Origin: Erythrobasidium yunnanense
Taxonomy: Eukaryota > Basidiomycota > Cystobasidiomycetes > Erythrobasidiales > Erythrobasidiaceae
Assembly (NCBI GenBank): GCA_001600175.1
Contig: BCJC01000007.1
Span: forward strand, 744,001-808,000
Reading direction: 5' to 3'
Length of the DNA stretch: 64,000 nt
The notes beneath the pieces were generated by a model. It did no database searches, was not told the DNA's origin, and was given only the letters and a program-made list of their open reading frames with translations. Shown here one piece after another: positions 21,183 to 35,242 of the stretch. Position 1 is the first letter of the stretch; every line of letters begins with the position of its first letter. The translations under genes and the position numbers were made by a program.

Positions 21183-23097
21183 ATGCCTTCCGTGGCCATG
21201 TCTACCTTCCGTCTCTCTGCACTTTCGCGAGTCGCGGGCCCGTCAACACGGCGTGCTTTTTCAACGAGCTTTGCGCGTTACAAGAACACTTCTGGTCTGA
21301 AGAAGCTCTATGATTCTGCAGAAGAAGCCGTAGCAGATGTGAAAGGAGACTCTGTTGTGCTTTCCGGAGGTCCGCTCACCAAAAGTCCAGGAGATAGGCA
21401 TTACCTAACAGCTTCGGTTCTGCAGGATTCGGTCTATGTGGAACAGCAGACACTCTTATCCAAGCTCTTTCTAAACGGACTGAAGTCCAGAATTTGACCT
21501 GCGTCTCTAACAATGCGGGTGTTGGCAACTACGGTCTTGGAGCACTTCTACACACCGGTCAGATCAGCAAGATGATTGCATCTTTCCTCGGTACAAACAA
21601 GCACTTTGAGAAGCTCTACTTGACGGGCAAGATCTCTCTCGAGCTGTGTCCTCAGGGTACGATTGCAGAAAGGTGTCGCGCTGCTGGAGCTGGTATCCCT
21701 GCTTTCTTCACACCTACCGGAACAGGTACCCTTGTCGAAACTGGAGGAATTACCGAGAAATACAAGGAAGGGCAAGACGGAGTTGAGGAGGTTCCAGGAA
21801 AGCCACGTGAAGTCAGAGAGTTCAATGGCAAGAAATACTTGATGGAAGAGGCTATCAAGGGAGACTATGCATTCATCAGAGTGTGGAAGGCCGACGAGTA
21901 CGGTAACTGTCAATTCAGATACACTCAGCAGAACTTCTCCGGTGCAATGGCAAGATCAGCAAAGATGACTATCGTAGAAGCGGAGGAGATCGTCAAGGTT
22001 GGAGAGCTGGACCCTAACCATATCCATCTCCCTGGCATCTAGTAAGGCGCGCCCGCTCCTTGGCTGTTTGAGCCATGCTAACGATTGGTATAGCGTGAAC
22101 AGAATAGTAAAGGCTACAGAACCTAAGCGCATTGAGTTTGAGACGCTGTCAGATAAAGCAGGAGACGATGCTGCTCTGGGCAAGGGATCCGCAAAAGCAA
22201 GAAGAGAGCGAATCGTTAAGCGTGCCGCCAAAGAGTTGAAGGATGGCATGTACGGTAAGCCGATACACTTCTACAAGACGCAAAACAAGCTCCTTGCTGA
22301 GTTATTACCCGAAATTCAGTCAACCTCGGCATCGGTATGCCCATGTTGGCACCAAGCTTCGTCGAGCCTGGCACTACCATCCACATGCAATCTGAGAACG
22401 GTCTACTTGGCATGGGACCTTACCCCACAAAAGAGACAGTCGATGCCGACATCATCAACGCAGGAAAGGAGACCGTTACTATTCTGCCAGGTGGATCTAC
22501 CTTCGATTCCTCAGAGTCTTTCGGTATGATCCGAGGAGGTCACATCGATGTTGCTATGCTTGGCGCAATGGAGGTCTCGGCCAACGGAGACCTTGCGAAC
22601 TACATGATTCCAGGAAAGATGGTCAAGGGTATGGGAGGAGGTGAGTTCAGAAGAGCTCAAGAACGCATTGTTCGTCAGGGCTAATTGTGTCTTTCCTTAC
22701 AGCTATGGAGTACGCTTTATTCTACATGCAGCTATCCGACTCAAGCTGACCTTTCGCTCCAGCCTCGTCTCCAACCCCGATAACACGAAGGTCATCGTAG
22801 TGACAGACCACACCGACAAGAGCGGCAAACCCAAAATCGTTGCAGAATGCAGCCTTCCTTTGACAGGACCACGCTGCGTCAGCCAAATCATCACAGATCT
22901 TGTACGTATCGCTTCCGAGTGCTTGTGCCGGTACAGGCAAGCTGACATTCCCCTTCCAGTGCGTGTTCGAGGTAGACCGCAAGAACGGTGGCCTTACGCT
23001 TACAGAACTGGCACCTGGCGTGACGCTCGAGGAAGTCAAGGAAAAGACAGGTGCTCCCTTCAAAGCAGTCGAAAACCTCAAGCAGATGGGGGCGTAA
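21183..23097 (+). CDS. Succinyl-CoA:3-ketoacid CoA transferase (SCOT), mitochondrial
   Basis: Activates acetoacetate (or other 3-oxoacids) by CoA transfer from succinyl-CoA in the mitochondrial matrix. The start at 21183 gives an Arg/Ser-rich leader ([20 protein letters not shown]) before [15 protein letters not shown]. Exons then give [31 protein letters not shown], the subunit-A block to HIHLPGI, and the subunit-B half with [19 protein letters not shown] and [11 protein letters not shown], whose Glu is the residue that forms the covalent enzyme-CoA thioester. [19 protein letters not shown] and GGAMDLVSN follow, and the protein ends [12 protein letters not shown]. Both halves are fused in one chain as in eukaryotic SCOT. 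The GGAMDLV motif requires a 7-base micro-exon at 22703-22709. Confidence 0.92.
22703..22709 (+). other. 7-base micro-exon in the SCOT gene
   Basis: The exon ending at 22640 finishes with GGAG before gtgagt, and the next long exon begins CCTCGTC at 22763. Only inclusion of CTATGGA (22703-22709), flanked by ttacag and gtacgc, restores the frame and the invariant family motif GGAMDLVSN. The flanking introns are 62 and 53 bases. Confidence 0.8.
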
Positions 23098-23293
23098 ATT
23101 GCGCGATGAGGTAGCCGGGACTGTTACTTGTATAATAGCTGTCGTATCCTTGCATTCTTCTGTCGTTTCGCAATCTGTTTATTCGGGGCAAAAGAAAGAA
23201 GTCGCCGGCAAGCGATCTGTCAATTGCAGAGCTTCTTGCTTCTTTTCCTTGATCAAAGCTTAGAACGAAGATTTATACCAGACTTGATCAATC

Positions 23294-24665
23294 ATGTCTC
23301 TTGGACGTACTTACACGATTGCTTCTACTGGCTTGAAGATACCCGCTGTTGGTCTCGGCACTTGTTGGTCGTTCAGCAATTTTGACGTTACGTAGTCTTG
23401 TTGGACTGATGCAACAGTACAGGGAGATCCAAGCCTGGCGAAGTCAAAGCTGCAGTCGCTCATGCTCTCAAGATCGGCTATGTGAGCTGCCGGCGTCTGG
23501 TGTCTTCTGGACCAGCTCATTGATTTGCTCTGTTTCGCAGAGACACATCGACTGTGCATACATCTATGGAAACGAGAAGGAGGTCCGCAGGGTATCGCTC
23601 CCGACTCTTGTGTTGACCTGACATCGACAATGACAGGTCGGAGATGCCTTGGCCGAATCTTCTGTTCCTCGAGAAGAACTATGGATTACCTCGAAGCTTT
23701 GGAACGCTATGCACGAGCCAGAGCAAGTCGCGCCAGCGCTAGATCAAACCCTGAAGGACCTGCAACTCTCCTATCTGGACTTATATCTGTAAACTAACCT
23801 AGCAACCCTTCCTCCGTGCAGCTGATCAGACATGTAGCATGCACTGGCCTGTAGCTTTCGGACCTTCCCCTGATGGCAAGCTGCGAAACAATCCAAAAGA
23901 TGGCAACGGGAAGATCATCGTCAACAAGGCATTGACTGACAACCCTGTTCCAACTTGGCGAGCTATGGAGAAGCTTGTAGAGTCTGGGAAAGTCCGCCAT
24001 ATCGGCATATCGAACTTCAACATCAGGCGATGCGAGGCTTTGTTGAAGGAGGTACGGCTAGCATCTTATCCTGTTCTGTCCATCCATTGACTCGCTATCA
24101 CAGGCCAAGATCAAGCCTGCCTTCAATCAGGTAGAACTCAATTTCAGCTGCGCACAGCCTGAACTCCTTGAGTGGAGCAAGAAGAATGGTATTCTGCTAG
24201 AATCGTACTCGCCGCTGGGCAGTGACGGCGCAGCCCAGCGTGAACTTCCTGAGATGTAAGAGCCATTGTCAAACCGCTATGCTACCCATTTGACGTGCTT
24301 TACAGCCGCAAGATGGCCGAAAAATACAAGGTAGACGCTGCTAATATCCTGATAAGCTGGCAAGTGCAACGAGGGGTGAGTAATCCGGCACGTACAATCA
24401 ATTGCCTCTGCTAACGTCCTTCATAGGCCGTATGCCTTCCGAAATCTGTAACGCCATCGCGCATTGAGAGCAATTTCAAGGGTAATTGTGATACACCGAC
24501 TCTTGATAGAGAGTGCTAATCAGCCCAGCAGATGTCGAACTATCAGCTGAAGACGTGGATATTCTTGAAAAGGCATCTGCCGCAGCCTATCCTGTACCGA
24601 AGCGAGCAGTGCTGCCGGATTGGGGCCTGGACATCTATGAAGACAAGAAACAAGCAAAGCTCTGA
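23294..24665 (+). CDS. Aldo-keto reductase
   Basis: NADPH-dependent carbonyl reductase of the AKR superfamily, probably cytosolic. Starts [20 protein letters not shown] and continues over about nine short exons: [15 protein letters not shown] (catalytic Asp and Tyr), WITSKLWN (Lys), [12 protein letters not shown] (His), [70 protein letters not shown] and a C-terminal [16 protein letters not shown], the NADPH-binding signature. The catalytic tetrad is complete, and the length of about 320 residues is normal. Closest in style to fungal glycerol dehydrogenase/aldose-reductase (Gcy1/Ypr1-like) members, but the substrate is not deducible. The stop is at 24663. Confidence 0.88.
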
Positions 24666-24933
24666 GCGCCTCTTAAACACACGAATTTCCATTTTGCTGA
24701 CATCTAGAGCACGCCTTTCTCCTGTTACAATTAATATAGAACATCGTTTTGTTATGTAAATACAGGCAATGGCGGTCAGCCAAAGGTTTACTTCTTTACT
24801 GCAATCTAGATGAAAGATTACTATATTGTCCTTTGTTCGAAGCTAATAAGGAGAGACACGAAATGATTGTCCTTCCGGCTGCCAAACATTATCGACCGTT
24901 ATCGGCCAGCGTTCGCAACCTTTGCGTTACATG

Positions 24934-27900
24934 TCAGGGTACTCGTTTCATAACTTCAATTGAGACAGTACTCACAGCATTGCGGATAGCGTCGGCGGTC
25001 TTCTTCTCTTCTTCTTCAGCTAGCTTTCTAGCTTCTTGTCTACTTAGATTTGCATGCGAGTCTTTCGATTGAGGCTGAGGAGGAGGATTGACAAATTTGT
25101 GGAAATGTGCACTGCCTGGACTCGAAGACAGGAAAGACTTGGAAGTAGGTGACTTCTGGTTCAACGAGCTTGTAGTTGACGGTCTTCGCCGCGAGACATC
25201 GGGAGCGAGACCATGCCCGCGATGTATACTGGACGCCGCTGTCGATCCGGCTGCATCGGTGCGCTTGTAGGAGGATGGGAGTATGAGCGTGTCTGCAACA
25301 GTCCGTTCCGATGCACCGTTTGAGCCGTCTTTCGAAGCTTGTTCGGCCAACAGCATGGCAAGTCTCGATGACTCTTGCACTCTAGAGGTTACTGCCTGAT
25401 CTGCTGAGCCGGAACCGGGATTGTCGTCGATCCTCTTCGAAGCCTTTCCCTTGGCCTTGCTCGCTCGAGCTTGGTCACTTGTGGTAGACTGATCACCCTC
25501 GGACAACCCCGAGACACGTGAATCGAAATCGGCAGAGCGTTGCGGTGCAGGCAGCGCCAGCTTATCGAGACCCTCCGGCATCTGTGTGTCTGCTGCAGCG
25601 AACGAGAATAATGGAGAGGCAGACAAGCCGTTGTCAGACTCTGCGCACAGTGCGTCCTGAGATGTTCCCGCAGAGGTGAGAAGAGCATGGTCTACAGGCG
25701 GCGATGACGATGAGCGAGATTCTGATTGACGTCGCCCTAAAGTAGGATATACAGTGTATGATCAGTTAATCGCTCGAATTGTTCATTGCTGCGGCGACTG
25801 TTGAGCTCGCTCAGCAGGGGAGGGGAACACACCAACAGATCTAGGAGAATTGCCTCTCGGAGACGGCGATGATCCTGGCAGCGTCCTGCTGCGCTTGACT
25901 GTAGCACCTGAACCTGCCGAGGGAGGCAGATTCTGCCCTCGGACTGTGGTAGCTGACAGAGGTATATCATCGTCATACGTGGCTGTATAGGGCGACGAAG
26001 ACCGCATTGGTCGCGAAAGGTATGGCGTTTCTGGATTTGAGGGATCCCAGATGACTGTTTGCGAAGCGCCTGTGGTTGGAGTCGCGACACCAGACGAAGT
26101 AGGCGTGCGACCTTTCTTGAGCTTTCGAGGGACTCTATCTTTCTCCTTTTCTCTTTTCTCCTCCTTAGACGGTCTACCTGTGGCAGGCGGGGACATCGTA
26201 GGGAAAGAAGCTGTACCTGGCTGTGAGTGAGCGGTACGTGTCTGTAATACTGGCGGTGCCGCAATGGATATAGGAGGTAGTTTGGAGAAATTCCGCGGCT
26301 TGGTGGCCTGCGGGACAGGGGAGGATGAGTACGGAATTGTCGGAGACGCTTGTGCGCTACTGGACTGTATCGACGCTATTCTTTGCTGCTGCTGAGGGAT
26401 AGAGACTGGATTAGATGGCTGTGAAGGTGGCTGCACAGGATGCTGAGCTTGGCCGTGAGCCTGAATCTGCTGCGGCTGTTGTTGCTGAACCTTCTGCGAT
26501 CCTGTAGCTTGCGCAGCCTGAGGAAGACCCTGCTTCGGGGTTGCGCTGACAGGACTCGTGTCTGTTGAGCTCGCAGGAGCAGACGAAGCCGAGCTATACT
26601 GCTCCGGAAAGACCACAAAGTGATCTTGATGATTGATCAGGAACTCTAGCACTTCCTGATTAATTTTGATCTCGTCTTGACGTCTAGTCAGTTCGGCTTT
26701 AGCGTTTGCGGCAGACCCTCCACCACCCGAACTTGAGCCATCGCTTATCGATGTCGACATCATGGCCGCTTGTAAGGCCGAAGGATTGGACGGCGAGCGG
26801 GATAGAGGGGGCATACTAGGCGGTGAAAGTGATTCGCTGGCTCCAGATGTTGTAGCAGCCCCAGGGATAGGAATGCCGGCAATGTCGCCTGCCGCATCTT
26901 CGGGAGCTCTGATCAGACCAGGCTGAAATACGACTGCCAAGTTCGAGGCAGGCATAAGATTCGATTGGTGATTCTTGGCGAAGACGTTGAGCATGTCTAA
27001 GACGTAGGAAAGAAGGTATTTGGTTGAGGCCGGTAGCTGCGCTATCAGGACCTTGTATCGCTCGATACTGGCCTCGATCGCTTCTGCGTTGTCGATTTTT
27101 CCCAGTTGAGCTGTACACGTACAAGTATGCTCAGCATGAGGGAGCCGGAAAATTCATGCGAACTCACGCAAAGCATTGCGGAAATCGTCGTATAGCTCTG
27201 CCGGAACGACGGGTTCCTGTAGTATGCGCATGAGCTCAGCGATAGCGGACATATGTTGCGCATTACTTACAGGCAGCTGGTTGAGGTATCTTCTTAAGAC
27301 GTTAGCGGCATCGTGTACGCTCCAAGGGCCCCAAACGACATCCTTGCCGTATGAGGGAGGTCGGTCGAAGATATCTTGTAGCTCTTTCATTCTGCGTGTC
27401 GAGCCTGATATCCTGAAGACTCCTTCGACAGTAGTTGCTGTGCGCGGTGGAAACAGATAAAGTCAATGTTCTGTGAAAGCCTTCAGCACCCTGCCAGGCT
27501 TACCTTTCTGCTTGAGAAACAGACCACACTTGGCTACTACGATTGGTATATAGCTATAGAATGATATTGAGGTTAGCATTGCAGGTTTGCAAGCATATAC
27601 GTATAGCGAATGAACCCACCCATAGACTTGATTGACACCGTCCGGTCCCACCATCGAGATTGCGACTCCAGCATACTTGAGACTATATGTCAAAGGTACT
27701 CCAAAGACGCCCTTGTAGTGCCCGGCCGCGCTCGAGTTGCTTGACGTGGGTGATATCTCGAACCTATTTGAGGAGCCTGAGCCGCCAGCAGCTGCCGCTT
27801 GAGCCTGCGCCTGGGCAGCCTGTTGCTGTTTAGTGAACTTGGTCCACCATGTCTTCAAGCCTTGCTTCGTTGCTGCCTGCTGTTGCTGCTGCTGGGTCGT

Positions 27901-28140
27901 TGCGCTAGCTGATGCCGGGTCTGTTGGAATAGCTGGCAGCGGAAGAGCCATCGAAGCCGCTTGCAAGTCTGCGTATGCTTGAGACGGTATTCCTGGACCA
28001 GTATGCTGCTGCTGTTGCTGTTGCTGCTGCTGCTGGCTATGCGTTATCGCTCCCGAATCTCGCCCAAATTCCCGCTGTTCTGGCTGGTGATGCTGGTTTT
28101 GAGACGACGGCGGATGCCGCCGTTGATTCTGGTCACTCAT
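24934..28140 (-). CDS. RhoGAP-domain protein (Sac7-like)
   Basis: GTPase-activating protein for a Rho-type GTPase, expected at the cell cortex in polarity or cell-wall control. The start at 28140 opens a Q/S/P-rich region with two polyglutamine runs, then KGVFGVPLTYSLKYAGVAIS and GYIPIVVAKCGLFL, TTVEGVFRISGSTRRMKEL (arginine finger in FRISG), VHDAANVLRRYLNQLPEPVV-type helices, TKYLLSYVLDMLNVFAKN and MPASNLAVVFQPGLIR. This is a complete RhoGAP fold of the Sac7/Bag7 type. The remaining half is disordered, rich in Ser, Pro and Gln, with basic patches. The last exon ends at 24934 if the frame is read straight; an alternative gtgagt donor near 24975 followed by an aag acceptor would give a slightly different tail. 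Seven or more exons. Confidence 0.85.
28006..28035 (-). repeat. CAG/CAA repeat encoding ten glutamines
   Basis: Ten consecutive glutamine codons (eight CAG, two CAA on the minus strand) lie near the start of the RhoGAP gene, followed by a second run of six at 27877-27894. The CAA interruptions limit slippage. Length variation between strains is likely. Confidence 0.85.
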
Positions 28141-29040
28141 GACTATCTACCAGCTTTGCTATCTGCGCCGTTCTGGCGTTGTTTCTCCCAGCTCGAGCGC
28201 TCAGTGGGTCCACCTCCCTCTCACGTCTTCTAGCAGCATGGCATGGCCTCTGCAATTTGTCTTATTATCGCTGTCGCTACTATCTCGTCCCACTTCTATA
28301 TTCCTGTCGTTTCCTGCCAGATTTCGAAGTGTCCCGAGTCGCTGGAGGGCGAAGGAGCAATCAAACGCAAAGTCTTTGGAGCAATCTGCCAGCATATGCC
28401 GGTATAGACCAGGTGTATGGTTACGGCTTTCGTTCTGCGGACAAGGCTAACTTAATGCGCCATGATTGATGCAGCGGAGGCCCGGTCCCCGTTTGTGTTA
28501 CAAGCAGACGCAAAGAAAGACCGAGATTTATCAATAATAACATCGCAATGCGTCTCAGTTGGCCTTCCTCTCTATACCAACATTTGCTGGCAGTACCGCC
28601 GCTATAGCGAATTTTTCGCGGGAAGGAGATGGTGTGAAGCCGCTGCTTGAGAGCAGAGCACCATCAAGAAGCGAGTGACATGCTCGAAATTTGCTGATGA
28701 CGGGAGCTTTTGTTTGCGGATCAGATTCTCCAGTCTCGGCTCCCGGCCCACGTGGAAGATAGGTCCTGCTAGTTACGTATGCGATATCGACGCATAGCGG
28801 ATGACATTCGCCGAGGCGTAAGTTATCAGCAGAATATGGTCTCGACGAGATGCCTGTTTGCAATTGCAGCTCCTTAATGGATGCCTGTGAAGTATGCGGA
28901 GCGGGCACATTGGTCTTGCTACATGAAGGGTACGGATGGATGCGATAAATAGCTACTATTGCATGGTATAGAATGAGATGGTGATGCTTGTTGTCTGTGC
29001 AGGCGGATGAAAGCCGAGGGTAGATCGAGAACGATTTTTA
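28141..29040. other. Gene-poor region upstream of the RhoGAP gene
   Basis: About 900 bases without a supported gene, the longest empty stretch in the window. Pyrimidine-rich tracts at 28230-28330 near the RhoGAP start resemble a fungal promoter. Short open frames on both strands have no recognisable motifs. The 3' end of the alpha/beta hydrolase gene reaches 29041. Confidence 0.4.
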
Positions 29041-30452
29041 TCATTGGTCACCAAGCGAAGGTGAACTTTGCCTGCTATAACCGTCGGACCATCCACTGTC
29101 CGACTCTATCGATATCGACCTCTTACGGTGTCGCCTTGCTGAGGCGGACGAGGCGGACTTCGCTAGACCTTCTGCTGCAACACGCTCGATCGTTGCGTTC
29201 AAGCGACTTGCAAATTGCCATTGAAGAGCGTGTCCGCCACCCTCGAACGGGATAAACTCAGAGTCTGGAAGGTGTCTATGCAGGTCTTGCGACCGCTCAG
29301 GCTTGACTGCAGTGTCGAGGTCTCCCGAAATTATGGCAATCTTGGGTATGGAATCGTTCAGTAATGCGAGCCTTTGCGGCGATAGATGATGGCATCTTTT
29401 GTGCAATATCAGTATGATCATACTTCCTACGGCCGGAGCCCAACTCACACAGCCGCCAAGGTTTGCAGGAAATTACCGGCGAGCGATTGTTTCCTTGTGA
29501 GGCTGTAACGACGCAGAAAGTCCTGACGAGAGGGAGTGAGTGACTCGACCCATACGAGAATGATCGTATGACCTACTTTATGCAAACGCTCCCGATTGCA
29601 GACTCCGTCTGAAAAGTCTTCCAGATATGCGGAAGGAAAAAGCCCTTCGAGCACGACATCGACCATTGCTTCTGCCGTGCGTACGAACATCAGACGTGCG
29701 AACATAGTGAAGCCAGATAGCTATTACATCTATTCAGCACCTGTAAAGATGATCTGCGAGGAGAATTGGACGAACCGGAGCCGCAGAGCCGTTCCCAGCG
29801 GTCGTGGATATCAGGGTCAAGGATGCGATGGTAGCAGGTGTGATGAGAGCCTGTAGTCATTACTCAGCATTGAAAAGCAGAGAGAGGAAGCCCAGCCGAC
29901 TGACGAGTTCTTGAGCGATCATGCCGCCCATGCTGACGCCCACGACATGTACTGATCTTTCATCGGTCCATTCAAGGTATTCGAGTAGCTCTTGTACATC
30001 CCAGGCCATGTCTTGCGTTGAGAACCGGCATAGGGGACTATCCGACAGACCAACCGCCCTGTTATCGAAGAAGAGGCAGCGGTAACCAGGAAGATTGCCA
30101 AAGTATTCTGCTTGAGGATGCCATGCGAAAGAACTCGTATTCAGGCCTTGGATGAAAACAATGGATGTGACGTCTTCTTCCGCATCGAGACTCTCCTGGC
30201 CATGGACCTCTGCAGCGAACATTAGCTGGCTTATTTAACTACCTTCTAAAGAGTCCTCTTACCATAATATAGTCTGTGCGACCTATGCGACCTGGTCTTT
30301 GAGACCTCGCAAAATCCTTTCTCAAGACATGTCGACGGATCAAAGATTGCTGATGTGCAGATTTCGCATGTCAGATGGGTTTTGTCACATATTGTCAGAA
30401 GCTAATGATAAGAACACTCACTAGCAGGATCCTCGTCGGCCGGGCTGGCCAT
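29041..30452 (-). CDS. Alpha/beta hydrolase
   Basis: Serine hydrolase-type alpha/beta fold. An upstream exon beginning MASPADEDPA at 30452 joins, through gtgagt...atcag, to IFDPSTCLEKGF ... HRLYYEVHGQES, then VFIQGLNTSSFAWHPQAEYF (oxyanion-hole region), CLFFDNRAVGLSD and VVGVSMGGMIAQEL (nucleophile elbow G-V-S-M-G). Later exons give MFARLMFVRTAEAMVD, a cap-like region, IAIISGDLDTAV (acid) and FEGGGHALQWQ (catalytic His). The tail is basic and Ser-rich, ending SLGDQ at 29041. The complete triad suggests an active esterase or lipase-like enzyme, but the substrate is unknown. Start and exon 1 are inferred from splice phase and are the least certain part. Confidence 0.72.
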
Positions 30453-30917
30453 GTTCCTGCAGGCTTGGGCGAAAACGTTGCTGAAATCACAAGTGGCACA
30501 TGGGCTAGAAACCTTCCCTTCATGACAAATACTCTATCACACTTCCAAGCATTCCTCTACATACATAAAGAGCTTCTCAAACCCGCAACATATGCTCTTG
30601 CTGCTGCTCGATGGAATGAACACCTTCGTCATGGTCCTTGCCTGCGGACATGCAATTGCTGCCAGATTATCGGCAAAGCCCAGCCTCACAAAGTATACTC
30701 CCGTGAAAGCGCGACTGTGAGACGGCTTGATACTAAATAATGCTGACTAGGCCTTCCTGGCCATGATACGCGTATTACTGAGCAAGTTACGATCAATGGT
30801 TCCCTTCTGGCGCAGTACCCCATAAGCTGGAGGATGAGGGATGTTGCAGTACATGCGAATTTTTCCGCTTACTACCTAAAATGATTGCAGCTAGCCATGC
30901 ATGTCGGCACGAAAGGC
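30453..30917. other. Intergenic region upstream of the alpha/beta hydrolase gene
   Basis: An open frame on the plus strand (to 30740) overlaps the first exon of the hydrolase antisense. It lacks an ATG start and family motifs, so I treat the stretch as non-coding and as the hydrolase promoter. Confidence 0.35.
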
Positions 30918-31451
30918 TCATAATGGATCTGCCTCTTCATCATACCGATCACAGACAGCGCAGCACTCGCGTAGTATGTTCCAGGATACAGCGTGTCCAT
31001 GTGCGTCCACAACTCGATGAGTGACCCATACATTCACGTAAGTGTGCAGGTGTACGCTGCAGAAATCGTAAGGATCACGTAAATGTCCATGATTACCATC
31101 ACATCGCCAGCGGTGAGGGTCCCTCGGGTTGTTGATGTCATGCTGGAGTGTCAGCTTCCTATCGCAGGTTGTATGTCTGAGGGGCGTATTGGGATCAGTC
31201 GTTCGAAGGCGCAAGCCGCATCTCTCCTGCTTTATGGGTGTTCCAGTGTATCCGTATTGACGAGCCTTCGAATGCGGCATAGCTGGTGCATCTACCCATA
31301 CTTGTGGTCGTTGTTGCCTTCGTGGCATGGCGAGCGCGCGCAATTGGAACGTAGTAGTATTTGAGCAGGGTTTGAAACTTGTTTCTGACTGTATTGGTCC
31401 GTATCCTACTGCCCGATGATTTCTTCGGAAGCAAGAGACAGGTTTGAGCAT
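30918..31451 (-). CDS. Hypothetical His/Cys-containing protein
   Basis: An ATG-started open frame of 177 codons that I do not recognise. The C-terminal half has an uneven set of Cys and His residues (CGLRLRTTD, HTTCDRKLTLQHD, WRCDGNHGHLRD, YDFCSVHLHTYV, CCAVCDRYDEE), which could bind metal, and it lies in a region without another gene. The N-terminal part may be wrong: an overlapping frame continues to 31735 without an ATG, so an intron could join the two. The composition is plausible for a real gene, but chance cannot be excluded. Confidence 0.35.
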   Translation of the reverse strand: MLKPVSCFRRNHRAVGYGPIQSETSFKPCSNTTTFQLRALAMPRRQQRPQVWVDAPAMPHSKARQYGYTGTPIKQERCGLRLRTTDPNTPLRHTTCDRKLTLQHDINNPRDPHRWRCDGNHGHLRDPYDFCSVHLHTYVNVWVTHRVVDAHGHAVSWNILRECCAVCDRYDEEADPL

Positions 31452-31854
31452 TTCAGAACATGTATCCCTCGTTGCGCCAATGTTTGTGCGAGAGGCTTTC
31501 CGTGCCGCTTCGCGAAAGGGAGGCTGTCTGCCCTGTCAAAGGTCGTACAAGGGAACCGCAGAAGGGGGTCCGATCGGATCCAGCCTTGAAGGGCATCTGC
31601 TCTGAATTTTTTCCGTGTGTCGGCTGTGGTGATTGAGGTTTCAAGCAACGGTGATGAGAGACGCAGTAGGGTACGGAAGTCGGCATGCTGCAAGTCAGAT
31701 ACAGAAAGAAGGGTGCGTGACGGGCTCGTTGACAAAGCTGTAAGAAGCTACACATGACTGAGAGACTGATGATCTTCGCAGAATGCCTGCCTTGCGCTAC
31801 TATAAGATTGTATTCATATTCTTGCAGAAAGCACTTTGAAAAATGGTGAGGTTC

Positions 31855-32457
31855 TCAATACATTGCAACTGGGATTCTGTTTCTGGATGGATTCACGACT
31901 GGTGCAGTTCTGCTCCCTGTTCTTCGGTGTCCATTGGTAGCGATGTTCGCGATGGTCGGATGGAGCTGTCCTGTTCTGTTGTAGCGTGGCGCATGGCGGT
32001 GATTATGCCAAGCAGGTAGAGCGGCATTGAGTGTTGGAGACGCCGACTCCGTGAAGGCATGTAACGGGACGTTAACAAGGACTTGGACAGTTGGAACGGT
32101 CGTTGCCGATGCCCTCGTACTGATTGAAGGGGCTCGAGCGACCCTCGCTGCTCGTTGGCCCAGTCTGCTGGTTGTTGTATCGTTTACGATATACTGGAGA
32201 GGACTAGCAAAGCTACCACTGGTAGACCTGACTCGGCCTGACCTGCTTGAGGTGACATACGATGGTAGCGCGCTCGGGATGATCGGTGTGGACGTCGAGA
32301 GACTGCGTCGGCTTATCGATGGGTACGAGTGTCGTCTGGCATGTCTCGATCCCTGCACGGGCTGGACCATAGATGCAGCGGCTCTGGCGGACAAAGGCAT
32401 CGTGATCGGACCAGGCTGCGCATATGATTGTGATCGTTGGCGACTGAAGAATGGCAT
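31855..32457 (-). CDS. Hypothetical Ser/Arg-rich protein
   Basis: Single open frame of 200 codons with an ATG at 32457 and no predicted domain. It is rich in Ser, Arg, Thr and Ala (RRHSYPSISRRSLSTSTP, RAARVARAPSISTRAS), suggesting a disordered, possibly phosphorylated protein. Arg/His-rich segments recur toward the C-terminus. No neighbour suggests a role. An antisense frame of similar length exists at 32027-32545, so coding status is uncertain; I favour the minus strand for its biased composition and ATG start. Confidence 0.4.
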   Translation of the reverse strand: MPFFSRQRSQSYAQPGPITMPLSARAAASMVQPVQGSRHARRHSYPSISRRSLSTSTPIIPSALPSYVTSSRSGRVRSTSGSFASPLQYIVNDTTTSRLGQRAARVARAPSISTRASATTVPTVQVLVNVPLHAFTESASPTLNAALPAWHNHRHAPRYNRTGQLHPTIANIATNGHRRTGSRTAPVVNPSRNRIPVAMY

Positions 32458-34865
<2,408 letters not shown>

Positions 34866-35242
34866 ATCAATACATCACCGTTCTCGGACATCTGGATAGT
34901 GACCCGATTCATCGATCAGCGGTCTTGTATAACATAGAGGTTTTGGGCACGAAGCAGTGCGATACCCTTGTGCAAGTAATCGGTCATCGTTCTGTTACTC
35001 AGTCTCGAACATGAACAAGTCTGTCAACCTGGCTGTGGAGTTCCTGCATGTTCGACCGGTTTGAGACGCTAATCACAGCCATGGCTGGAAGGCGAAGCGA
35101 CAGCCTGGACTGCCTGTCGTGTAAATCTCATTGGTAATCATCGCGTTATGCTACATACGATAAAGTCTAGTCTGCCCGTCATCTAAGCAAGTCTCGCGCC
35201 CCAACAGTACAGTTCACATGCGCGCGGAGGCAGCAATAAAGG
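34866..35242. other. Convergent 3' intergenic region
   Basis: About 380 bases between the 3' ends of the dehydrogenase and the Tah18 gene. No coding region is supported. Both transcripts presumably end here. Confidence 0.4.

Noticed and set aside
30375-30740. Plus-strand open frame of 121 codons
   Set aside because: It lacks a convincing ATG start, has no family resemblance, and overlaps antisense the splice-supported first exon of the alpha/beta hydrolase.
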